DNA of 18,018 bases from JAVBQU01 sp031548675 (GTDB lineage Bacteria > Bacteroidota > Bacteroidia > Bacteroidales > P3), in the NCBI GenBank assembly GCA_031548675.1, contig JAVBQU010000177.1, positions 1 through 18,018 on the forward strand, in the 5' to 3' direction. This document shows, in pieces, positions 1 to 6,219 of the stretch. Made by a program: the position numbers and the translations under genes. Under the pieces are notes generated by a model. It had not been told where the DNA came from. It searched no databases and worked only from the letters and a program-made list of their open reading frames with translations. Numbering within the stretch: position 1 is the stretch's first letter; every line of letters starts with the position of its first letter.

Positions 1-1172
1 AATGTATTTTGCTGAAAGGAGCAAGGGTTTTCGAATTTGAGAAAATTGATAAGCTGTTGCAGCAGAAAACCCACGAGACTATTATGGAAATCAATTTGGA
101 CGGAATTATCCATAATCTCAATTATTTTAAATCGCAGCTCCGACCCAATGTTAAGTTGATGGCGATGGTGAAAGCTTTTTCGTATGGCAGCGGAAGTTAC
201 GAAATCGGCAATGTGTTGCAGTTTCACAATGTGGATTATCTTACAGTTGCTTATACCGATGAAGGAATTGCCTTGCGAAAAGCAGGAATTGTTTTGCCGA
301 TTGTAATTATGAATCCCGAATTGGGAAATTTTTCCCATATCATATCCCATAACTTGGAAGCTGAAATATACAGTTTCAGAATTTTGCATAATCTTATTCA
401 GGAAATTCCAAATTTCGATACCCAACAAGAAATACCTATCCATATTAAAATAGATAGCGGAATGCACCGGCTTGGATTTTTAGAACATGAACTACCTGAA
501 TTAACAGCTTTGCTAAAAAAATATCCGCAAATCAAAGTCAAATCTATCTTTTCGCATTTGGCAGGCAGCGATAATACCGAGTTAGATTATTTTACCAAAG
601 AACAGGCTGCCCGTTTCGAAAAAATGAGTGCAAGCATACAAGAGGCTGTAGGTTATAAACCCCTTCTTCATATTTTAAATTCGGCAGGAATTTCTCGTTT
701 TCCGCAATATCAGTTTGATATGGTTCGTTTGGGTTTAGGCTTGTACGGCGTAGGCTGGAGTGAACAAGAACAGCAGAAATTGAAAAATGTGAATACACTC
801 AAAACCGTAATTTCGCAGATAAAAACAATTCCGAAAGGTGAATCTGTGGGCTATAACCGTAATTTTATGGCGGTTTCCGAAGCCCGCATAGCCACCATTC
901 CTATTGGTTATGCCGATGGTTTTAACCGGAAATTAGGTAATGGAAAAGGAAAAGTTTTAATCAACGGACAATTGGCTTCAGTAATCGGCAATGTGTGCAT
1001 GGATATGTCGTTTGTGGATGTAACCCATATTACGGCACACGAAAACGATGAGGTTATTATTTTCGGAGAAGATTATCCGGTACAAAATCTGGCTCAAATC
1101 TTAGATACGATTCCTTATGAAATATTTACAGGTGTTTCGCAACGGGTAAAAAGGGTTTATTATCAGGAATAA
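1..1172 (+). CDS. MurF-Alr fusion, 3' part (alanine racemase domain)
   Basis: This is the 3' end of a gene that enters from the left edge. The frame is open from base 3, and a TTG at base 9 is not a real start, because the first residues (LLKGARVFEFEKI) match the last strand of MurF ligases. The rest is a full alanine racemase domain: the PLP-binding lysine lies in AMVKAFSYGSG (codon at 171-173), followed by HIKIDSGMHRLGF, the catalytic-tyrosine region VGYNRNF, IPIGYADGFNR and GNVCMDMSFVDVT. In Bacteroidota a single protein often joins UDP-MurNAc-tripeptide:D-Ala-D-Ala ligase to alanine racemase, so the cytoplasmic enzyme both makes D-alanine and builds the pentapeptide precursor of peptidoglycan. 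The fusion is inferred, since only a few MurF residues are visible. The domain looks intact. A hairpin-rich gap follows it. Confidence 0.9.
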   Translation, partial: CILLKGARVFEFEKIDKLLQQKTHETIMEINLDGIIHNLNYFKSQLRPNVKLMAMVKAFSYGSGSYEIGNVLQFHNVDYLTVAYTDEGIALRKAGIVLPIVIMNPELGNFSHIISHNLEAEIYSFRILHNLIQEIPNFDTQQEIPIHIKIDSGMHRLGFLEHELPELTALLKKYPQIKVKSIFSHLAGSDNTELDYFTKEQAARFEKMSASIQEAVGYKPLLHILNSAGISRFPQYQFDMVRLGLGLYGVGWSEQEQQKLKNVNTLKTVISQIKTIPKGESVGYNRNFMAVSEARIATIPIGYADGFNRKLGNGKGKVLINGQLASVIGNVCMDMSFVDVTHITAHENDEVIIFGEDYPVQNLAQILDTIPYEIFTGVSQRVKRVYYQE

Positions 1173-1212
1173 ATTGTATTTGTAAGCAAAATAAAAATGG
1201 TAAGAAGATAAT

Positions 1213-1242
1213 GTTCGGCTTAGGTACAACCTAAGCCAGAAC
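1213..1242. repeat. Inverted repeat (CTTAGGT-ACA-ACCTAAG type), copy 1
   Basis: GGCTTAGGT and ACCTAAGCC pair around the loop ACA, and GTTC/GAAC extends the stem past one bulged A, giving 13 base pairs. It lies 40 bases after the alanine racemase stop, so it could act as a terminator, but no T run follows. Two relatives lie downstream. Confidence 0.75.
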
Positions 1243-1247
1243 GGGGC

Positions 1248-1288
1248 GTTCAAATGCCAAGTGTTGAGTTCCAAATGTCGTGTGTTGG
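1248..1288. repeat. Imperfect tandem duplication of a 20-21-mer
   Basis: Two adjacent units start GTTCAAATGCC and GTTCCAAATGTC, and end GTGTTGA and GTGTTGG. They differ by one inserted base and a few substitutions. They sit between hairpins 1 and 2. No function is apparent. Confidence 0.55.
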
Positions 1289-1293
1289 GCTTC

Positions 1294-1345
1294 CCTGTTT
1301 GCCGGAAGCTGTAAAGTGAGCAAAGAAATGAAACGTTCGGCTTAG
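1294..1345. repeat. Dispersed intergenic repeat A, copy 1
   Basis: This 52-bp stretch recurs at 3003-3054 with four substitutions and no gaps. It starts CCTGTT and ends ACGTTCGGCTTAG, so its end forms the left arm of hairpin 2. In the second copy the right arm of that hairpin is lost. Confidence 0.8.
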
Positions 1346-1360
1346 ACTGTGCCTAAGTCG
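1338..1360. repeat. Inverted repeat (CTTAG type), copy 2
   Basis: CGGCTTAG pairs with CTAAGTCG over eight positions, one of them a G-T wobble, around a seven-base loop. The arms match those of copies 1 and 3, but the loop is different. Confidence 0.6.
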
Positions 1361-1471
1361 GGTTTATGATAGTAAGTTTTACTTGTAAAATTCAAAATAA
1401 AAAGAAACAGAAAAAAAAAGATTGATGAATTTTGAAATGTGTTGTTATCAGGCATAACCTGATTAAATAGC

Positions 1472-1498
1472 TTCGACTTAGGTACAACCTAAGCCGAA
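1472..1498. repeat. Inverted repeat (CTTAGGT-ACA-ACCTAAG type), copy 3
   Basis: TTCGACTTAGGT pairs with ACCTAAGCCGAA around the loop ACA, with one A-C mismatch in twelve positions. Core and loop are identical to copy 1, 260 bp away. It lies 65 bp before the YcxB-like gene. Confidence 0.75.
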
Positions 1499-1563
1499 TG
1501 AAGGAATGTAAATACATATTTTAACACCAAAATCATTTATAGAAAAACGTTATTTATCAATAG

Positions 1564-2109
1564 ATGGAAATAAAAATCACCTACACCATTGATGAACATG
1601 ATTACATGTATTTTCAGAGATATGCACTTTACCGAAGCAAAGCATATAGAAAACAGAGAACCATAATTAAATATCTTCTACCTTGTATTTGTATATTAGC
1701 TCTCATATTCATTCTTCTTACCAAAGAGTTTAAATTGCCTCCTTTTATCTTTCTTTTGGTAGCTTTTAGTGCGGTATCGATATACTGGGTGAAAAGAATG
1801 CCCAAGCTATCCGAAAAGAAAATTCTTGACAGTATTCATAAAAAGAACTTAAGTACAGATGCTAAAACTTCTGTTATGGGCGAAAGGACTTTAACTTTTA
1901 CGGATGATAAAATTTATATTTTGACCAAAGAGATTGAATCAAAGATGAATTGGAGTGCCCTCATAGGTTTTGAAGAGGACGACAAGTTTTTATTTTTATT
2001 TGTATCATCAACCTCTGCACACGCCATTCCTAAGCAAAAGGTTCCCCAATGGGAAGCCATAAAGCAGATGATTGAAACAAAATTGGGGGAAAGTTCTAAA
2101 GTGAAATAA
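1564..2109 (+). CDS. YcxB-like membrane protein
   Basis: This 181-residue protein has a polar N-terminus (MEIKITYTIDEHDY), two hydrophobic segments at about 36-53 and 58-76, and a C-terminal domain with strands around RTLTFTDDKIYI, MNWSALIGFEED and FLFLFVSSTSAHAIPKQKV. That order and the IPK motif fit the YcxB-like family of small membrane proteins, whose function is unknown; the assignment is by pattern only. The basic loop between the segments and the soluble C-terminal half suggest an inner-membrane protein with a cytoplasmic tail. The last six codons and the stop (from 2089) lie inside a repeat that recurs at 3073, so the C-terminus ESSKVK may have been acquired from the repeat. The gene stands alone between repeats, and no promoter box was recognised. 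Confidence 0.72.
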   Translation: MEIKITYTIDEHDYMYFQRYALYRSKAYRKQRTIIKYLLPCICILALIFILLTKEFKLPPFIFLLVAFSAVSIYWVKRMPKLSEKKILDSIHKKNLSTDAKTSVMGERTLTFTDDKIYILTKEIESKMNWSALIGFEEDDKFLFLFVSSTSAHAIPKQKVPQWEAIKQMIETKLGESSKVK

Positions 2110-2202
2110 TACAGTTAAGTGGCATTTGCAATGCCGCTTGAAACACAACCCAATTTTAAATTGGGTAAAGATAAAAGAGTAAAATTACAAATTACGCTCA
2201 AC
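2089..2202. repeat. Dispersed intergenic repeat B, copy 1
   Basis: This 114-bp element recurs at 3073-3186 with seven substitutions and no gaps. It holds two palindromes: GGCATT-TGC-AATGCC with flanking pairs (about 2116-2138, one T-G wobble in this copy) and CCCAATTT-T-AAATTGGG (2149-2165). Its first 21 bases code for the end of the YcxB-like protein, in frame. It lies between that gene and the next, so it could also serve as a terminator or processing site in RNA. Confidence 0.85.
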
Positions 2203-2262
2203 ATTAAGCGAACATTCAATTAAACAGGTTTTTTTCTAAAATAGCCATATATTAATAAGCTT

Positions 2263-2958
2263 ATGAAAAAGATAATCAATTTAGGGATATTGCTATGCTG
2301 TGTTAATATAGCAATATCACAAAATGTAAACCAACCTTGTAAAAATCTAAAAAATAAAACCATCGAAAAATTTGATGTCAATAAATATAGGGATTTACCT
2401 TTGGATTCTACAACCAAATTTTTTAATAAACCCCCTAATATTCCATTGGATATTTATCTCAAACAGGCAACAGACGGGATATCTGTGAATGTATATTTAA
2501 TATCGGGGGGAAAAAAAATAAATATTAACGCTGATGCTACGAGTATTATAGTGCGGGAGAAAGATAAAAATACTCCTTATAAGTTATATAAATATTATTC
2601 TGCAAAAACCAATAATCTTTTGGTATCAGGATTTCTTTATGACGATATTCATTTGGGATTATGGAAAGAATATGATGAAGATGGTAATTTGATAAAAGAA
2701 ACAGATGAGGATAAGGATTTCCAATTTACCTTAAACGATTTGATAAACAAAATGAAATTGAAATATAATATTGATATTCTTGATAAGAAAAATGTACGTT
2801 CTGCATCACGATACGAAAGTGATAAACTGCATAAGCTTGTTTATGAAATTCAAATCAATAAACATAGTGAAAATAAAAGAGATGATGTCGAAAGATTCAT
2901 ATTTGATGGTACTACCGGTAAGCTTATAGAAAGAGCCCCTTTAATATATGAAGAATAA
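2263..2958 (+). CDS. Unrecognised secreted protein
   Basis: This 231-residue protein starts with a typical signal peptide (MKKIINLGILLCCVNIAIS, likely cut before QNVNQ). I do not recognise the family. The mature part is rich in Lys, Asn and Asp, and contains one stretch, GLWKEYDEDGNLIKE (about residues 137-151), that resembles the repeats of MORN or YwqK-like proteins; a single unit is too little for an assignment. The C-terminal part has EIQINKHSENKRDD and the motif FDGTTGKLIER. It is probably periplasmic or surface-exposed. The gene is noticeably AT-rich and flanked on both sides by intergenic repeats, which suggests an accessory gene. No partner is evident. Coding status is supported by the signal peptide and the long uninterrupted frame. 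Confidence 0.7.
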   Translation: MKKIINLGILLCCVNIAISQNVNQPCKNLKNKTIEKFDVNKYRDLPLDSTTKFFNKPPNIPLDIYLKQATDGISVNVYLISGGKKININADATSIIVREKDKNTPYKLYKYYSAKTNNLLVSGFLYDDIHLGLWKEYDEDGNLIKETDEDKDFQFTLNDLINKMKLKYNIDILDKKNVRSASRYESDKLHKLVYEIQINKHSENKRDDVERFIFDGTTGKLIERAPLIYEE

Positions 2959-3002
2959 GGAGAATTCTCAATAAAAATAATAATTCACATTAAATATCAT
3001 GT

Positions 3003-3054
3003 CCTGTTCGTCGGAGGCTGTAAAGTGAACAAAGAAATGAAACGTTCGGCTTAG
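3003..3054. repeat. Dispersed intergenic repeat A, copy 2
   Basis: This is the second copy of the 52-bp element at 1294-1345, with four substitutions. After CGGCTTAGG the sequence diverges, so the hairpin formed in copy 1 is incomplete here. Repeat B copy 2 follows 18 bp later. Confidence 0.8.
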
Positions 3055-3072
3055 GCTATGCTCTGTTTAGTT

Positions 3073-3186
3073 GAAAGTTCTAAAGTGAAGCAATACAGTT
3101 AAGCGGCATTTGCAATGCCGCTTGGAACACAACCCAATTTTAAATTGGGTAAAGATAAAAGAGCGAAATTACAAATTACGCTTAAC
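3073..3186. repeat. Dispersed intergenic repeat B, copy 2
   Basis: This is the second copy of the 114-bp element. Here the first palindrome is perfect: AAGCGGCATT and AATGCCGCTT around TGC (3100-3122), and the CCCAATTT-T-AAATTGGG palindrome (3133-3149) is unchanged. The element ends 12 bp before the start codon of the next gene, so it forms most of that gene's upstream region. No TAnnTTTG box is present in it. Confidence 0.85.
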
Positions 3187-3198
3187 CTTTAACTATAT

Positions 3199-3864
3199 AT
3201 GAATAAAAAACAAGGTAAAATAGTAAGCAAAATAAGAAGGAGAGAAATCCGGATATTTCTGCTTGTTTTTCTTTTCCCTTGTGTGATTTTGGCACAAACA
3301 GAAGATACTGCTTCTGCATTTCCACCTCTACCTCCTTTGGGCTCTAAGGAAACAAACCAGAAATGTTATCACAATGGAAACTTAACTGTAAAAGAACGGC
3401 AAAGCATTTATCCTTTTAATAAAGCAAGTATAATTAAGATTATATCTTTTCCATCATCATATCAAAAAGATATAAAGATTATAGAAGATGAAAAGCTAAA
3501 TACATCGCTCGTTACAGAAGAGTTTACATTGTCGGAAAAGCAAATTAACCGCTTGACTGATATTCTTTACAATTACAACTATTCCAGAAAAACGAAAGTA
3601 ATCATGCAAACCACCTCAACTTGTGGTTGTTTGTATATGAAACATGCTATTCTTTTTATGGATGATGAGACCCATATTATGGCACATATAGTGGTTGATT
3701 TTATAGAGAGGTATATTGAAACCGACCTGCCAAGTGAAAGCACAGGTGCATTTTGCGATGGAAAATACGATTTGTTGAAATCATTTTTCAAAAATGTTGG
3801 ATTAAAGCAATTTGACATTAAAGTACAAGAAGAGCCAAAATTAATCATAGAAGAAGTAAAATGA
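3199..3864 (+). CDS. Unrecognised exported protein with four cysteines
   Basis: This 221-residue protein begins with a long basic N-terminus (KKQGKIVSKIRRREIR) and a hydrophobic segment (IFLLVFLFPCVILA, about 19-32), a likely signal peptide cut before QTEDT. A proline-rich stretch, FPPLPPLGSKE, follows. I do not recognise the rest. The mature part has cysteines at 56, 142, 144 and 186, the middle two as TCGC. The stop overlaps the start of the next gene by four bases (ATGA), which implies translational coupling with the MauE-thioredoxin fusion. The two could be a redox enzyme and its envelope substrate or partner, but that is inference from position and cysteines only. Repeat B lies directly upstream. 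Confidence 0.72.
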   Translation: MNKKQGKIVSKIRRREIRIFLLVFLFPCVILAQTEDTASAFPPLPPLGSKETNQKCYHNGNLTVKERQSIYPFNKASIIKIISFPSSYQKDIKIIEDEKLNTSLVTEEFTLSEKQINRLTDILYNYNYSRKTKVIMQTTSTCGCLYMKHAILFMDDETHIMAHIVVDFIERYIETDLPSESTGAFCDGKYDLLKSFFKNVGLKQFDIKVQEEPKLIIEEVK

Positions 3865-4757
3865 TCCTTTTCAAAAATCTATCCCGCATTTTGGTCGGAT
3901 TGGTATTTATCTTTTCAGCAGCTTTGAAGCTATATAGTATAGATTTTTTCGAAGTTTATGTTTTTAGCTTTCAATGGTTCAACTTCGACACAGCATCTGT
4001 ATTAGCAAGGCTATTAGTCGGATTCGAATTTTTTATAGGCATTGCACTTATTTCTAAGATTCAAGCCAGAAGAATAAGTATTCTTACACTGCTTATTTTA
4101 GTCAGTTTCTCTATTTTTTTAGGAGTCTTAGCCTTGAGAGGTTCAACCGAAAACTGCCATTGCATGGGTAATTTTGTACATCTAAGCCCAATGCAGTCTA
4201 TTTTGAAAAATGCTGTTTTAGTATTGCTGCTTATTTTTTCTCAAACACCCCAAGAGTTTCGTATCAGATTTCCCAAAACTATTTTAGGCATTCTTTTAAT
4301 AATAAGCATTGTAAGTCCGTTTATCGTTTCTCCTCCCGACTTTATATATAAACCAAAAACTTCGCATGCATTTCATCAAGCAGAAATGCAGGAGGTTTTA
4401 AAAACACATCCGCAATTCCAAAATATTGTAACCGGAAAGAAAATAGTTTGCTTTTTGGGAACTTCGTGTCGTTTTTGCCAGCTTACAGCCGAGAAATTAG
4501 CCGTTGTCAGGCAAAGGCATCATATTTCTGCAAACTCTTTTTTATACGTTTATTGGGGCAATAATGAGTCTGTAACGAAATTCCGGCAAGAGCATAAAGC
4601 CCAAGATGTTCCTTTTACTACTTTAGATACCCGGACTTTTATGGATATTACGCATGGGTCTTTACCCGTAATTGTATGCTGGGAGGATAATAAAATTATC
4701 AAAACTTTCAAATACAGGGATATGGACGAAGAATGGATAAGCAGCTTTTGGAAATAA
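3861..4757 (+). CDS. MauE/DoxX-type membrane protein fused to thioredoxin-like domain
   Basis: The 298-residue protein has two parts. Residues 1-160 hold about five hydrophobic segments (near 8-24, 45-64, 70-92, 112-126, 139-157), with the loop motif ENCHCMGNF (Cys99, Cys101) that marks MauE and related DoxX-like proteins. Residues 170-298 look like a thioredoxin fold: IVCFLGTSCRFC with the CxxC pair Cys203 and Cys206, and GSLPVIV with a likely cis-proline at 269. Similar fusions are found in Bacteroidales (the BT_3928-like family, from memory). Such proteins are expected to pass reducing or oxidising equivalents across the inner membrane, with the CxxC domain probably in the periplasm; the exact role is unknown. 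It is coupled by a four-base overlap to the upstream cysteine-containing exported protein and converges on kamC with an 18-bp gap. Confidence 0.82.
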   Translation: MILFKNLSRILVGLVFIFSAALKLYSIDFFEVYVFSFQWFNFDTASVLARLLVGFEFFIGIALISKIQARRISILTLLILVSFSIFLGVLALRGSTENCHCMGNFVHLSPMQSILKNAVLVLLLIFSQTPQEFRIRFPKTILGILLIISIVSPFIVSPPDFIYKPKTSHAFHQAEMQEVLKTHPQFQNIVTGKKIVCFLGTSCRFCQLTAEKLAVVRQRHHISANSFLYVYWGNNESVTKFRQEHKAQDVPFTTLDTRTFMDITHGSLPVIVCWEDNKIIKTFKYRDMDEEWISSFWK

Positions 4758-4775
4758 TTAGAATAAAATCGTTTA

Positions 4776-6191
4776 CTATTCTTTACTGATAAATTCTTTT
4801 GCCTTTTCAATCAAGGATTTGTCGACACCCAAAGCAGAGGCTACCCTCAAGGCTTCCATAGGAGCCTCGTTTTCGGTTTCTTCTACCAGCGAATAATCAA
4901 TAAAATCGTGCATATTATGAATGGTAAGCGTATCTTTTATTTTCTCTTGTATAAATCCTTTTACTCGTAATTTCCGGCACGAAGTAGTAATACCATAGTG
5001 GGTTGTGATAAGGCTTCGGGTATGGTGTTCCTGCAAAATATCCAACATAGCCCGTACAATGGCACGTCCCTCATAAGGATTGGTTGTACGAGCCAGCTCA
5101 TCAATCAAAACTAATACATTTTTTTGATTATGAACATGTTCAATAATAGAGTTGATGTTAATCATTTCGGCGGCAAAGGAGGATAAACCGCTCAATTCCG
5201 ATTGCTTATCTTCCATGCAAATTAAAATCTGTTCTACAATGGCAATATCTGCCTGAGCTGCCGGAACAAAAAAACCGAATTGCATAAGGGCTTGTGCCAA
5301 AGCAATAGATTTTAATAAAACGGTTTTTCCGGTCATATTAGCACCGGTTATCAAACAGGGGGATTTATCAAGCGTAATATCAACAGCTTGATAAACCTTA
5401 GATTCCTCTTCCAAACGCTCTTTCAGCCGTGGATAAAACAGGGCTTTGTAGCTTGAAGTTTCTTGAACAATACGGGGTTGGCAAAGTCCCATGCGTACAG
5501 CTTGTTCAGCTTTGGCTATCAGAATATCTAATTCAGCAACAGCTTGCAAGGCGTTTTCCAAATCTTTGTTATGGTGCAAAAGTTTATCAGAAAGATTCTT
5601 TCTTATACTATCTTCTATGATTACACTTTTTTGGTATAAATTCTCCACATTTTGAGAAAGAGTATCATTAGGAGCTGCTGTATTCTTAAATTTATTTTGG
5701 GCTTCCTTTAAATGAATTCTTAAATCAGCAAGTTCTTCGGAATAAGCATTGTAAATATAAAAAGTAGGAAGAAGCTGTTGTTCAGGATCTAAAATAGCTA
5801 CAATGCTATCCAGTTCAGGTAAATTGATGTAGGTAATATTGAGCTGCCGTATGCAGTGTTTGATGTCCATACAAAGCAACCCAAAGTATTTTATTTCAAA
5901 TAATTGTACATCATCCAACACCATTTTGTGTTGAATGTTTTTGATAGTACCCCTTATATCCCTGATTTGAGAAAGTTTTTGTTTGATTTCCGATATTAAA
6001 ACTTCATTTTCTATATTTCTTGTAAGTTGAAGTGTTTGGGAAATTTTGTTTAATCCATTCTCAATTTCCACGGCATTGGTCATAAATTCTGAATTGTACA
6101 AGTAGCGACGGGCTATCCCTGATTGTATATTCAAGTTATCAATCATATACCGCAATCCTTTGAATTGTTCTATTGCAGATTTTAGTTGCAT
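4776..6191 (-). CDS. kamC: KamC-like MutS-family ATPase (lysine 5,6-aminomutase reactivase)
   Basis: This 471-residue protein has only the core and ATPase parts of a MutS protein. Residues 1-270 are mostly helical, like the MutS lever and clamp region; the mismatch-reading N-terminal domain is absent. The ATPase shows Walker A TGANMTGKT (282-290), an ABC-like signature SGLSSFAAE (334-342), Walker B VLIDELART (361-369) and TTHYG (396-400). Walker A differs from the usual TGPNMGGKST. MutS-like proteins of this form occur in lysine-fermentation clusters as KamC, where with KamB they are thought to reactivate the adenosylcobalamin-dependent lysine 5,6-aminomutase KamDE. The kamB homologue two genes upstream supports this over a DNA-repair role. 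It is the last gene of the unit, starting 28 bp after the lipoprotein gene. The mutase genes are outside the window. Confidence 0.75.
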   Translation of the reverse strand: MQLKSAIEQFKGLRYMIDNLNIQSGIARRYLYNSEFMTNAVEIENGLNKISQTLQLTRNIENEVLISEIKQKLSQIRDIRGTIKNIQHKMVLDDVQLFEIKYFGLLCMDIKHCIRQLNITYINLPELDSIVAILDPEQQLLPTFYIYNAYSEELADLRIHLKEAQNKFKNTAAPNDTLSQNVENLYQKSVIIEDSIRKNLSDKLLHHNKDLENALQAVAELDILIAKAEQAVRMGLCQPRIVQETSSYKALFYPRLKERLEEESKVYQAVDITLDKSPCLITGANMTGKTVLLKSIALAQALMQFGFFVPAAQADIAIVEQILICMEDKQSELSGLSSFAAEMININSIIEHVHNQKNVLVLIDELARTTNPYEGRAIVRAMLDILQEHHTRSLITTHYGITTSCRKLRVKGFIQEKIKDTLTIHNMHDFIDYSLVEETENEAPMEALRVASALGVDKSLIEKAKEFISKE

Positions 6192-6219
6192 GATTATATG
6201 GGGTTTATGTTTTTATTAA

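Larger units (their letters stand above)
1173..1563. other. 391-bp intergenic region with hairpins and repeats
   Basis: I see no convincing gene in this gap. It holds three related hairpins (1213-1242, 1338-1360, 1472-1498), an imperfect tandem 20-21-mer (1248-1288), one copy of a dispersed repeat (1294-1345), and a small inverted repeat ATCAGG-CATAA-CCTGAT (1447-1463). No TAnnTTTG promoter box for the downstream gene was found by eye. Confidence 0.7.

Noticed and set aside
2263..2958. Immunity protein of a polymorphic toxin system
   Set aside because: The protein has a signal peptide and there is no toxin gene nearby; only the repeat-rich setting suggested it.
4759..4782. Small inverted repeat AGAATA/TATTCT as a bidirectional terminator between convergent genes
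   Set aside because: The stem is only six A/T-rich pairs with a long loop and no adequate T run.
4776..6191. DNA mismatch repair gene mutS
   Set aside because: It lacks the mismatch-recognition domain, is only 471 residues long, and lies in a unit with a KamB-like gene.
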